Positions 1 to 7,125 of a stretch of 20,206 nucleotides of DNA are shown piece by piece. The stretch is from Peptococcaceae bacterium UBA6116 (GTDB lineage: Bacteria > Bacillota > Desulfitobacteriia > Desulfitobacteriales > Syntrophobotulaceae). Position numbers and translations under genes: made by a program. The first letter of the stretch is position 1; each line of letters starts with the position of its first letter. The DNA is taken from assembly GCA_002423425.1 (NCBI GenBank), contig DIWC01000017.1, positions 1-20,206 on the forward strand. The letters are read 5' to 3'. The notes beneath the pieces were generated by a model. The model saw nothing but the letters and a program-made list of their open reading frames with translations, was not told the origin of the DNA and did not search any database.

Positions 1-44
1 CCGCCGTGAAAGGGCGGTGTCTTAGGCCGCTTGACCAATGGGCC
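1..44 (-). tRNA. tRNA-Glu (UUC), 3' part outside window
   Basis: Read on the minus strand, the sequence begins with the acceptor strand GGCCCAT at 44-38. A D-arm closed by GTC/GAC follows, then an anticodon stem CCGCC/GGCGG around the loop CTTTCAC. The anticodon TTC is at 10-8, which decodes Glu GAA/GAG. The overall sequence matches the usual Firmicutes tRNA-Glu. The window ends at the 3' side of the anticodon stem, so the variable loop, T-arm, acceptor 3' strand and CCA cannot be seen. It may head a tRNA cluster further left. Confidence 0.93.
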
Positions 45-66
45 ATAATGAGCGAGAACATTTGAT

Positions 67-95
67 AGTATAGCTAAACGAATAATACTTGTCAA
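67..95 (-). promoter_or_regulatory. sigma-A promoter of the tRNA-Glu
   Basis: On the minus strand there is a perfect -35 TTGACA at 95-90, a 17-nt spacer and a -10 TATACT at 72-67. Transcription should start near 60, about 16 nt before the mature tRNA 5' end at 44. A strong, near-consensus promoter is expected for a tRNA gene. It lies 65 nt beyond the rnjB stop codon. Confidence 0.85.
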
Positions 96-159
96 CCCGG
101 TTTAGAGAAAAATTTTCTAAAAACGTTCCCTCTCCTAGGCAGACCAATCATATAAAAAC

Positions 160-1824
160 CTATTTTACTTCTTGAATAATAGGCAAGATCATAGGTCTGC
201 GTTTGGTCTTTTCATATAAGTGCTTTCCTAATGTATCCCTGATTTGATTCTTTAAGATCGCCCATTCTATCATTCCATTCTGTAAGCAGCGTTCTGTAGT
301 TTGTTTAATCTTATCTTTGGCCTCATCAAGCATGCTCTCTGATTCTCTGACATATACAAAGCCCCTGGTAACAATATCCGGGCCAGCTAATATTTGTCCG
401 GTTGAACGACTTAATGCAATTACAACTATTAATATACCGTCTTGAGATAATTGTTTCCTATCACGAAGGACTATATTCCCTACATCTCCAACTCCCAAAC
501 CATCAACCAGAATCCTTCCCGAAGAAACTTTTCCCGCAATACTTACGTTATTTCTAGTAAACTCAATTACGCTTCCATTCTCTGCAATAAAAATATTTCC
601 TTTGGCAACCCCAAGCTGCTCTGCCATTTGACCATGTTTAATAAGCATTCTGTATTCGCCATGTACAGGGACGAAATATTTGGGTTTAACCATGTTAAGC
701 ATGAGTTTTAATTCTTCCTGACTGGCATGGCCTGAAACATGAACACCTGCATCAGAATCGTATATTACGTTAGCACCCAGTCTAAAAAGCTGATCTATTG
801 TCTTGGAAATAGATTTTTCATTGCCAGGAATAGGACTTGCCGAGATAACAACTGTATCCCCCGGTAAAATCTCAATCCTTTTATGATCACCCATAGCCAT
901 CCTGGTAAGTGCCGACATGGGTTCACCTTGGCTGCCGGTTGTAATTATGCAAGCTTGATTACCCGGGAGTTGAATAACCTCTTCAACATCAAGCAATGTC
1001 CCTTCAGGAATATTTAAATATCCTAATTCCGCGGCTATCGTAGCATAATTCTGCATACTCCTGCCTACAATTGCGACTTTCCTATTAGTTTTAATTGCAG
1101 CATCAATTACCTGCTGTACCCGGTGGACATTGGAAGCAAAACTAGCCAGGATAATCCTTTCTTTAGCATCACGGAAAACTTCTTCAAATATAAGTCCTAC
1201 TCCTCTTTCGGACATAGTGAATCCTGGACGTTCAACGTTAGTACTATCGGACATTAAGCAAAGAACACCTTTTTGTCCAAGCTCGGCAAACTTGTAAATA
1301 TCGAGGATTTCAGTCGTAACAGGAGTATGATCCAGCTTGAAATCCCCCGTGTGAACAATAACACCGAGTGGGGTATGGATTGCAAGCCCAATGGCATCTG
1401 GGATACTGTGACTTACCCGAATAAAATCAATTTTAAATACCCCTAGTTTAATGCTCTCTCCTGGCTGTACGACTGTCGATTTCGTGTAGCTAACATTACT
1501 CTCTTTAAGTTTAGCCTGGATTAAGCCTAGAGTTAGTCTTGTACTAAAGATAGGGACATCAATATCCCTTAAAAGGTAAGGGAAAGCCCCAATGTGATCT
1601 TCATGCCCATGAGTAACGAGAATCCCTAAAAGCAGATCCTTATGTTCAATAACATAAGAATAATCCGGTATCACAATGTCGATACCAGGCATATCATCTT
1701 CGGGGAATGCTAACCCGGCATCTATCATAATCATTTGATTATCATACCGGATTACAGTCATGTTCTTACCTATTTCCCCTAACCCGCCTAAGGGAATGAT
1801 TTGCAATTTGTGTTCTTTTGGCAA
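160..1824 (-). CDS. rnjB: ribonuclease J (metallo-beta-lactamase/beta-CASP RNase)
   Basis: RNase J is a two-metal 5'-3' exonuclease and endonuclease for mRNA decay and RNA maturation in Firmicutes. The zinc motif HGHEDH is at about residues 72-77. Later family motifs are visible: HTGDFKLD, SDSTNVERPG, SASPIPGNEKSI, the beta-CASP HVSGHA and PVHGEY, followed by the C-terminal domain. About 554 aa is the normal length. The frame is open to a TTG at 1839, but that codon overlaps the GGAGG Shine-Dalgarno (1837-1833). The TTG at 1824 has an 8-nt spacing and puts the GGLGEIGKN motif close to the N terminus, as in relatives. Its place after dapA matches Bacillus subtilis rnjB (ymfA). A promoter and 5' leader precede it. 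Whether it is the J1 or J2 type cannot be settled from sequence alone; the symbol rests on gene order. Confidence 0.9.
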   Translation of the reverse strand: MPKEHKLQIIPLGGLGEIGKNMTVIRYDNQMIMIDAGLAFPEDDMPGIDIVIPDYSYVIEHKDLLLGILVTHGHEDHIGAFPYLLRDIDVPIFSTRLTLGLIQAKLKESNVSYTKSTVVQPGESIKLGVFKIDFIRVSHSIPDAIGLAIHTPLGVIVHTGDFKLDHTPVTTEILDIYKFAELGQKGVLCLMSDSTNVERPGFTMSERGVGLIFEEVFRDAKERIILASFASNVHRVQQVIDAAIKTNRKVAIVGRSMQNYATIAAELGYLNIPEGTLLDVEEVIQLPGNQACIITTGSQGEPMSALTRMAMGDHKRIEILPGDTVVISASPIPGNEKSISKTIDQLFRLGANVIYDSDAGVHVSGHASQEELKLMLNMVKPKYFVPVHGEYRMLIKHGQMAEQLGVAKGNIFIAENGSVIEFTRNNVSIAGKVSSGRILVDGLGVGDVGNIVLRDRKQLSQDGILIVVIALSRSTGQILAGPDIVTRGFVYVRESESMLDEAKDKIKQTTERCLQNGMIEWAILKNQIRDTLGKHLYEKTKRRPMILPIIQEVK

Positions 1825-2015
1825 AAGCAACACCTCCAAATTAATATTATTATTAATATTTAAAATCCTTTACTTGTTCATATTCAGTTTCTGTTGACCA
1901 AAAAAACAACAAGCAACCCTGAAGTATTCCAAGCGAACTAAAAAAAGGCAAAAAGAATCATACCTCTTGTTCATTACTAGTGTATACAGTTAGCCGTTCA
2001 ATTAACATTGTCTAT
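1825..2015 (-). promoter_or_regulatory. 5' leader of the RNase J gene
   Basis: About 185 nt separate the predicted start of transcription (near 2009) from the TTG start codon. The leader contains two T-rich stretches. Just upstream of the Shine-Dalgarno is an AT-only hairpin, AATATTA-ATAA-TAATATT at 1860-1843. A 34-codon frame (1974-1870) lacks a ribosome binding site. No known riboswitch was recognised. RNase J or other decay factors could act on such a leader, but that is inference. Confidence 0.4.
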
Positions 2016-2044
2016 ATTATAGTATTGAAATACTATCTATGCAA
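2016..2044 (-). promoter_or_regulatory. candidate sigma-A promoter for rnjB with overlapping palindrome
   Basis: On the minus strand there is TTGCAT at 2044-2039, a 17-nt spacer and a perfect -10 TATAAT at 2021-2016. A perfect 8+8 inverted repeat, ATAGTATT-GA-AATACTAT at 2019-2036 on the plus strand, covers most of the spacer and half of the -10. This is where a repressor would block RNA polymerase. The promoter lies downstream of the dapA terminator, so rnjB is probably a separate transcription unit. Confidence 0.6.
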
Positions 2045-2084
2045 GTATGCAGAACTTCTTACGTCATTATTATTGCCCAATCTT

Positions 2085-2116
2085 CAATAAAAGTAAAACT
2101 TCGGCACAAGCCGAAG
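2085..2116 (-). terminator. rho-independent terminator after dapA
   Basis: On the minus strand the stem CTTCGGC/GCCGAAG (2116-2110 with 2105-2099) closes a TTGT loop and is followed by TTTTACTTTTATT. It lies 40 nt after the dapA stop codon and ends the dapG-dapA unit before the rnjB promoter. Confidence 0.85.
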
Positions 2117-2156
2117 AAAAAAGAATTATCAAGTTGTTAGAATTGAGAATATATTA

Positions 2157-3044
2157 TCAAATCTTTGCGGGAAGCTTTTGAATGTTAACAAACAATTCTT
2201 TCAAAAAAGTCTGTTCAGACTGAGTAGGCCCAACCAAGGGCAGGCGATAGCCTCCGGCCTTAAAACCAATTTCGTTTAGCAGAAATTTTACCGGAACAGG
2301 ATTGCTGGTAATAAACAGCCCTCTGAAAATAGGAAACAACAGCAAGTGCCATTTTAGAGCTTTTTCTATTTCTCCATTTAAAAAGGCGTCAACCATACTC
2401 TTAATTTGATTTCCTATCAGATGGGATGCGACACTAACAACTCCGGCACAACCTAAAGACAGCATTGGCAAAGTTAATGAATCATCCCCCGAATAAACAG
2501 TAAAAGAAGCCGGCAAACTGCTTTTTAATTCGCTGACCTGATCCATTCCCCCGGCAGCTTCCTTAATTGCAATAATATTTGTAATCCCAGCCAGTTTGGC
2601 AACAGTTTGAGGAAGCATATTTGTCCCCGTTCGTCCTGGTATATTGTAAAGCATTACCGGCAGTTCCGTAGAGCCGGCTATGGCCTTAAAATGCTCATAC
2701 AAGCCTTCCTGGGAAGGTTTATTATAATAAGGCACAATTGCCATAATTCCATCAAGATTTAAGTCCGAAATTTTTTCTGTTATTTCTATACTTTCTCTGG
2801 TAGAATATGTACCCACCCCTGCAATAACTTTACAGGAATTCCCCACTGCCTGTTTTACTTCCTTAAATAAATTTATTTTTTCTTCTTGTGAAAGATTCGG
2901 TGTTTCCCCTGTGGTTCCAGCGACAACGATCCCATCAGAACCATTTTGAGCAAGGTAGCTGGCAATCTTTGCCGTCTCACGATAATTTATACGAAGACTA
3001 TCGTCAAATGGTGTGACCATAGCAGTTAAAACGTTTCCGAACAT
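2157..3044 (-). CDS. dapA: 4-hydroxy-tetrahydrodipicolinate synthase
   Basis: DapA condenses pyruvate with aspartate semialdehyde, the first committed step of lysine, diaminopimelate and, in spore formers, dipicolinate synthesis. From the chosen start, the Schiff-base lysine falls at K161 (AIKEAAG), with Y133 and R138 in YNIPGRTG and the T44/T45 pair in AGTTGETPNL. These positions match the classical enzyme. At 295 aa it has a normal length. An upstream in-frame ATG at 3059 overlaps the GGAGG Shine-Dalgarno, whereas the ATG at 3044 is 8 nt beyond it, so 3044 is preferred. It lies 79 nt after dapG and before a terminator. Aspartate semialdehyde must come from an asd gene elsewhere. Confidence 0.96.
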   Translation of the reverse strand: MFGNVLTAMVTPFDDSLRINYRETAKIASYLAQNGSDGIVVAGTTGETPNLSQEEKINLFKEVKQAVGNSCKVIAGVGTYSTRESIEITEKISDLNLDGIMAIVPYYNKPSQEGLYEHFKAIAGSTELPVMLYNIPGRTGTNMLPQTVAKLAGITNIIAIKEAAGGMDQVSELKSSLPASFTVYSGDDSLTLPMLSLGCAGVVSVASHLIGNQIKSMVDAFLNGEIEKALKWHLLLFPIFRGLFITSNPVPVKFLLNEIGFKAGGYRLPLVGPTQSEQTFLKELFVNIQKLPAKI

Positions 3045-3123
3045 TCTCGATTCCTCCATTACAATATGTTACACAACTAATTATATATTAATATTTTGAA
3101 CAGTTCACTATAATTAAACCTAC

Positions 3124-4350
3124 TTATTTTCCAAGCTGAAACTTACTATGAAGAGACTGAACAGCTGCAACCATCTGTTCCTTTTTGACCAGAACCCAGA
3201 TAGTAGTGTGGGAATCGGCTGACTGAAGCACTTCAACGCCGCTGTCAGCTAAAGCTTCCGCCATATTGGCCATAACCCCTGGGACGTCCGCTATTCCGCC
3301 ACCAACGAGCGCAACCTTGGCACAACTCGTAAATGCTTCAGGTTCGAAACCCATATTTTTCAGTATGTTAATAGCCTTATTAGCCAGCTCGTCCCGGACT
3401 GTATATAGGACATTTTCAGGTTGAATGCTAATAAAATCAACACTGATATCGGCTAGTGCCATCCCTTTAAATATTTTCTTAACAGCTTGAGCTTTTTGTT
3501 CCTCATTTTGGATATTGATCTTAATTTGGGTCACGTTAGGAGTATGAGCAATTCCGGTAATGATCCGGTCCCCGATCAGATCCAAACCTTCTGCCATATT
3601 GGGTTGAATATTGGTTACCAAGGTCCCCGGCGCATCTGAAAATGTACACTTAACCCGTAAAGGAATGTTCTTTTGCATGGCAATCTCTACCGCCCTCGGA
3701 TGAATTACTTTTGCCCCCTGGTGAGCCAGATGGCAGATATCATTATAAGTTACTACATCCAGAATTTTTGCATCTTCAACAATACGCGGATCAGCGGTCA
3801 TTATCCCTTCAACGTCGGTATAAATATCAATAGCCTCAGCATTAAGCGCAACTCCAATAGCAGAAGCAGTAGTATCGCTTCCGCCTCTCCCTAAGGTTGT
3901 GATTTGACCGTCTTCCGTAATTCCCTGAAATCCTGTAATTATAACAACTTTTCCTTCTTCGATATGTTTTAGGATTTTATCCTGTTCAATTCTAATTATT
4001 CTCGCATCGCCAAAACAGTTATTGGTTATTATCCCTGCCTGCCCGCCTGTTAAGAGAACCGCCTCCAGGCCTAAACTCTGTAGCGTACTTACCATTACAC
4101 TACCGGAAATAATCTCACCGCAACTCATTAGTAAATCCATTTCCCTTTTGGGCACCTCGGAATAAATACTTGATACCATTTTAATAAAAGTATCCGTAGC
4201 ATAAGGATCTCCTGTACGCCCAATAGCCGAAACCACTACCACGGGTGAATAACCTTTACTAACTGCTTCGGTTACTTTGGCAGCAACCTGAGTTCTTCTT
4301 TCAGGACTGGCGACGGATGTGCCGCCAAATTTCTGAACTAAAATACGCAA
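3124..4350 (-). CDS. dapG: aspartate kinase (DapG-type)
   Basis: Aspartokinase phosphorylates aspartate to open the aspartate-family pathway. The 408-aa protein begins with the nucleotide-binding signature KFGGTSV (residues 7-13). TLGRGGSDTTA lies mid-protein, and two C-terminal ACT domains (roughly 265-408, including GGGIADVPGVMA) would bind an allosteric effector. The start is TTG, well supported by AGGAGAG with a 6-nt spacing. An internal start for a separate beta subunit, as in lysC-type enzymes, was not evident. Position after dpaAB and before dapA is that of B. subtilis dapG, whose product is the diaminopimelate-sensitive isozyme. The effector here is inferred from that match. It has its own extended -10 promoter, so it can be expressed outside sporulation. 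Confidence 0.94.
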   Translation of the reverse strand: MRILVQKFGGTSVASPERRTQVAAKVTEAVSKGYSPVVVVSAIGRTGDPYATDTFIKMVSSIYSEVPKREMDLLMSCGEIISGSVMVSTLQSLGLEAVLLTGGQAGIITNNCFGDARIIRIEQDKILKHIEEGKVVIITGFQGITEDGQITTLGRGGSDTTASAIGVALNAEAIDIYTDVEGIMTADPRIVEDAKILDVVTYNDICHLAHQGAKVIHPRAVEIAMQKNIPLRVKCTFSDAPGTLVTNIQPNMAEGLDLIGDRIITGIAHTPNVTQIKINIQNEEQKAQAVKKIFKGMALADISVDFISIQPENVLYTVRDELANKAINILKNMGFEPEAFTSCAKVALVGGGIADVPGVMANMAEALADSGVEVLQSADSHTTIWVLVKKEQMVAAVQSLHSKFQLGK

Positions 4351-4376
4351 AATAAACTCTCCTCTCTTTCATTCCT

Positions 4377-4385
4377 ATTATAGCA
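4377..4385 (-). promoter_or_regulatory. extended -10 promoter of dapG-dapA
   Basis: TGCTATAAT on the minus strand is a perfect extended -10 (TGnTATAAT). No good -35 hexamer lies 17 nt upstream, which is usual for this class. Transcription would start near 4370, just before the AGGAGAG Shine-Dalgarno at 4363-4357. Two direct copies of TATCCGCAA (4424-4416 and 4412-4404) lie immediately upstream. Confidence 0.6.
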
Positions 4386-4446
4386 GTAATTTAACTACTT
4401 TTGTTGCGGATAATTTTGCGGATACCAGGGGGGTGAATAAAATTAG

Positions 4447-4481
4447 GTAAATTTAGTGTCTTATTCAGACACTAAATTTAC
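4447..4481 (-). terminator. 15-bp palindromic hairpin after dpaB
   Basis: A perfect 15-bp stem (4447-4461 with 4467-4481) closes a 5-nt loop. On the minus strand it is followed by CTAATTTTATTC, so it could terminate dpaB transcripts. The stem is AT-rich and lacks a long T run, so an operator or transcript-stabilising role is also possible. It sits where asd is found in B. subtilis. Confidence 0.5.
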
Positions 4482-4556
4482 AGCAATTACTTTATAGTTT
4501 TCGGGTGGTGCAATGCAAACTTTCATTTTCTTCTTAAAGAATACTAAATATTTTAG

Positions 4557-5153
4557 CTAAAGATAAGTCACAAATTCTACCAGTAAAGGTTGAATTTGTT
4601 TTCCATCACAAGCAGCCAGAATGGTGTCCGGAATCTTCTCCATATGAGCTACCAACGAATTAGCTTTTTTCAAAGGATTATCCTGCCCAAAAGGGACAAA
4701 AAAAACATTTTTAGTGATAAGCAAAGTAGCAATATTCTTAGCACTTGTTCCAAGCCCATCATTCGTTGATACCGCAATAACTACGGGGGAAAGATTCCGA
4801 AGATGGGCTTTGGCAGCCATCAGTACCGGTGTATCGGTAACCCCATTTGCTAGTTTGGCAAGAGTGTTACCGGTGCACGGAGCAATAACCAAACAGTCAA
4901 AAAGTTTTAGGGGCCCAATAGGTTCAACTTCCGAGATAGTTCTTAAAGGCTCTTTTCCAGTTACCACATGTAAATTTTTTTTCCAATCGCCCGGCCTTCC
5001 AAATCTTGTTGCCATCCGGTCTATCGAATAGGAAATAACAGGTGTAATATCCGCTCCTTCACTTACAAGTTGTTTCAATACTTCAATTACTTGGGCTAAT
5101 GTACAATGAGATCCGGTCAAGGCAAAACCTATTTTCATACCCTCAAATCCCAC
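4557..5153 (-). CDS. dpaB: dipicolinate synthase subunit B (flavoprotein)
   Basis: DpaB (SpoVFB) is the flavoprotein-like subunit of dipicolinate synthase, which oxidises dihydrodipicolinate to dipicolinic acid in the mother cell. Family motifs are KIGFALTGSHCTL near the N terminus, IAPCTGNTLAKLANGVTD, TPVLMAAKAHLRN and FVPFGQDNPLKKANSLV. The GTG at 5153 gives 198 aa and has GGGGGGA upstream with a 7-nt spacing. It also supplies the short N-terminal extension (MGFEGMKIGF) seen in relatives. The ATG at 5138 is the alternative, but its nearest GAGGG is too close. With the GTG start, the gene overlaps the dpaA 3' end by 11 nt, indicating translational coupling within the dapB-dpaA-dpaB group. 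Confidence 0.94.
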   Translation of the reverse strand: MGFEGMKIGFALTGSHCTLAQVIEVLKQLVSEGADITPVISYSIDRMATRFGRPGDWKKNLHVVTGKEPLRTISEVEPIGPLKLFDCLVIAPCTGNTLAKLANGVTDTPVLMAAKAHLRNLSPVVIAVSTNDGLGTSAKNIATLLITKNVFFVPFGQDNPLKKANSLVAHMEKIPDTILAACDGKQIQPLLVEFVTYL

Positions 5154-6075
5154 TTGAACATCCCCCCTTCCAAGCTGCCTTAGCAGCCAAGTCAAGGTGT
5201 TCAAGTATGATTGCCGGATAGATTTCGGCAAGAATTTTTGCTGCAGTTTTAGGAGCCACAATCCCCGGCAAGCCGGGTGCAAGTTGAGCTTTAATTCCTA
5301 ACATCTGAGCATATTCAAAATCTGTTCCCCCTGGGATAGAAGCAAGATCAATAATTACAGCTTCGCGAGACATCTTCTCCAGAAGATCCCTTTGTAGTAT
5401 GAGCGACGGCACAGTATTAAATATTATTTCTGCGCTTCCTATTTTCTCCTCTAACTGTTCAAAATCAATCGCATTTACGCTCATCTCGACAGCCCTGGCT
5501 AAATCAGCTGGTTTGCGGGCTACTGCCGTAACTCTGGCACCTATTCCTTTAAGCATGTGAACAAGGGTGGTACCACACTTACCAAGTCCCAATACAAAGC
5601 TTTCGCTGCTATGTATTGTGATGTTGGTTGCTTCCATGGCCATTTGGATAGCCCCTTCAGCCGAAGGGATTGAATTAAGGATGGCTACCTCATCCCTATT
5701 CGCTATCTCCAATAATTTAATGTTCAGATTTTGTGCAGCCTTTTTTAAAGCAGGTCGGGCAAACCCAATAACAAGGGAAACCCCGGGAGGTATCGATTCA
5801 AGAACTTCTTTGTCTAAAAAAATAGGTGTGTTGGAATATTTTGCCTTGACTAGTCCCCGCTCGTCTGCTCCAAACATAGGAAAGAGAAGCGCATCTGCCT
5901 TTGCCATTAACTCTTTAAAAGAAGTTGCATGTTCAATACTATTTCCTAGTGTCGATTTTTCCAGTCCTAGCCCGATTATTTCTGCTCCAAGCCTTTGTAA
6001 CTCGGGAATAAGATAAATTTCCCTATCATCACCGCCGATTACCGCAAGGCTTATTCCTTCAAGTACCGCACCCAT
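5143..6075 (-). CDS. dpaA: dipicolinate synthase subunit A
   Basis: DpaA (SpoVFA) is the dehydrogenase-like subunit of dipicolinate synthase. The 310-aa protein has an N-terminal IAVIGGDDRE-like segment (residues 8-19), the family signature NSIPSAEGAI (134-143), a Rossmann nucleotide-binding loop VLGLGKCGTT (161-170) and a strongly conserved ASIPGGTDFEYA...LAPGLPGIVAPKTA region near the C terminus. The ATG at 6075 is preceded by AAGGAGG with a 7-nt spacing. The last codons overlap the dpaB start. An 85-nt gap after dapB contains a candidate sigma-K promoter, which would give the mother-cell expression expected for this enzyme. Confidence 0.96.
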   Translation of the reverse strand: MGAVLEGISLAVIGGDDREIYLIPELQRLGAEIIGLGLEKSTLGNSIEHATSFKELMAKADALLFPMFGADERGLVKAKYSNTPIFLDKEVLESIPPGVSLVIGFARPALKKAAQNLNIKLLEIANRDEVAILNSIPSAEGAIQMAMEATNITIHSSESFVLGLGKCGTTLVHMLKGIGARVTAVARKPADLARAVEMSVNAIDFEQLEEKIGSAEIIFNTVPSLILQRDLLEKMSREAVIIDLASIPGGTDFEYAQMLGIKAQLAPGLPGIVAPKTAAKILAEIYPAIILEHLDLAAKAAWKGGCSSGI

Positions 6076-6118
6076 ATTTATGCCTCCTTGTTGGATAATG
6101 TCTTAGTAAACTACTATC

Positions 6119-6147
6119 CATTATATGAGTAGGCATATAACACGGTG
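6119..6147 (-). promoter_or_regulatory. candidate sigma-K promoter for dpaAB
   Basis: Between dapB and dpaA the minus strand reads GCACC, then about 16-17 nt, then CATATAATG. Sigma-K promoters have AC in the -35 and CATAnnnTA in the -10, so the -10 misses one base. Transcription would start near 6112, ahead of the dpaA Shine-Dalgarno (6090-6083). In B. subtilis the spoVF operon is sigma-K dependent. The match is short and could be chance. Confidence 0.35.
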
Positions 6148-6160
6148 CTTGATGAAGAAC

Positions 6161-6967
6161 CTAATCGAGGAAATTCTCTAAGCCGATAATAAACTCCGTC
6201 ATTTTATAGGATTTACGAATAGCCAGCATCACTCCCGGCATATAAGTTTCTCTGGTATAAGCATCATGGCGAATAGTAAGAGTTTGTCCAAGTCCTCCAA
6301 AAATAACTTCCTGATGAGCCACCAATCCTGGCAGTCGTACGGAGTGAACATGAATTCCATTAATATCTCCGCCACGTGAACCAGGAATTTTTTCGTATTC
6401 ATTTGGATGGCCTTGAATTATTGGTTTGCGAATTTGAGATATGGACTCGGCTGTTTTCAGGGCAGTACCCGAAGGTGCATCCAGCTTATTATCATGATGA
6501 TATTCGATTATATCAACATGACTAAAGTACTTCGCCGTTTCCTTAGCAAATTTCATCATTAATATAGCACCCAGCGCAAAATTTGGGGCAATAAACACCC
6601 CGACATTATTTTCTTTTGCGATTTCTTTTAGCTCGGCAATTTCCTCAGAATCAAGTCCCGTAGCTCCAATCACCGGAACCACTCGAGCCCTAATTGCCTC
6701 TTTGGCATTTATAAATGCAGATTTAGCGTTGGTAAAATCAACGAGGATATCAACTTCTGCTTTTTTTAAACTTTCAAGGCTTAGTGATCCCGAAACCAAT
6801 AATCCTAAAGGAGATAAACCAAGAACTGTTCCAATATCCATTCCTTGATTTTGGATATTTGACACTCCAACAATCTCCATATCTTCTTGTTTAAGAATAT
6901 TTCGGACACTTTCCATGCCCATTTTTCCACATGCCCCGGCCACAAATACCCGAATTTTGTTCAACAT
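6161..6967 (-). CDS. dapB: 4-hydroxy-tetrahydrodipicolinate reductase
   Basis: DapB reduces the DapA product to tetrahydrodipicolinate with NAD(P)H. It therefore competes with DpaAB for the same intermediate pool. The 268-aa protein has the dinucleotide-binding loop VAGACGKMG (9-17), GATG at 101-104, APNFALGA at 127-134 and the catalytic/substrate segment EYHHDNKLDAPSGTA (155-169) with H157/H158 and K161. The ATG at 6967 follows GGGAGGG. Putting dapB directly upstream of dpaAB places the branch point in one transcription unit; in B. subtilis dapB is elsewhere. A promoter and a hairpin leader precede it. Confidence 0.96.
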   Translation of the reverse strand: MLNKIRVFVAGACGKMGMESVRNILKQEDMEIVGVSNIQNQGMDIGTVLGLSPLGLLVSGSLSLESLKKAEVDILVDFTNAKSAFINAKEAIRARVVPVIGATGLDSEEIAELKEIAKENNVGVFIAPNFALGAILMMKFAKETAKYFSHVDIIEYHHDNKLDAPSGTALKTAESISQIRKPIIQGHPNEYEKIPGSRGGDINGIHVHSVRLPGLVAHQEVIFGGLGQTLTIRHDAYTRETYMPGVMLAIRKSYKMTEFIIGLENFLD

Positions 6968-7000
6968 TAATCCCTCCCGAATACTACTAGAAAACTTGGC

Positions 7001-7035
7001 TAAAGGTAAAACCCCGCACTATCCAGCTCGGGGTT
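7001..7035 (-). terminator. terminator-like hairpin in the dapB leader
   Basis: On the minus strand AACCCCG (7035-7029) pairs with CGGGGTT (7016-7010) around a 12-nt loop and is followed by TTACCTTTA. It starts about 7 nt downstream of the predicted dapB transcription start and ends 33 nt before the dapB Shine-Dalgarno. It could be a weak terminator for transcripts arriving from ymxH, or an attenuator for dapB. No alternative antiterminator pairing was identified. Confidence 0.5.
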
Positions 7036-7048
7036 AATAGCTTCTAAT

Positions 7049-7077
7049 ATTTTATTATACTGGATGATTACTGTCAA
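7049..7077 (-). promoter_or_regulatory. sigma-A promoter of dapB(-dpaAB)
   Basis: On the minus strand there is a perfect TTGACA at 7077-7072, exactly 17 nt of spacer, and TAAAAT at 7054-7049 (5 of 6 consensus). Predicted start is near 7042, giving a leader of about 75 nt to the dapB ATG. This allows vegetative expression of dapB independent of the upstream genes. Confidence 0.75.
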
Positions 7078-7080
7078 ATA

Positions 7081-7105
7081 CGTCAGCTCTGCATCAGAGC
7101 TGACG
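7081..7105 (-). terminator. 11-bp hairpin after ymxH
   Basis: A perfect 11-bp inverted repeat, CGTCAGCTCTG/CAGAGCTGACG, has a 3-nt loop and begins 20 nt past the ymxH stop. On the minus strand it is followed only by TATTTGACAG, a poor U-tract that is itself the -35 of the dapB promoter. It may be a weak terminator or 3'-end stabiliser for ymxH. Because it ends 3 bp upstream of the -35, a DNA-binding role is also possible. Confidence 0.5.
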
Positions 7106-7125
7106 CATGGATGGTCTAATGCCTA

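Noticed and set aside
101..121. TTTAGA/TCTAAA hairpin between rnjB and the tRNA promoter as a terminator.
   Set aside because: AT-only weak stem with no T-tract on the minus strand; not enough to call the rnjB terminator.
1870..1974. 34-codon frame in the rnjB leader.
   Set aside because: No Shine-Dalgarno and a low-complexity Phe/Cys-rich product; not supported as a gene.
3097..3107. TGAACAGTTCA palindrome between dapG and dapA as a LexA (SOS) site.
   Set aside because: The half-sites are one base apart; the Firmicutes LexA box needs GAAC and GTTC four bases apart, and dapA is not an SOS gene.
4351..4556. Possible lysine riboswitch (L box) before the aspartokinase gene.
   Set aside because: The gap is too short once the palindrome and promoter are counted, and the conserved L-box segments were not seen.
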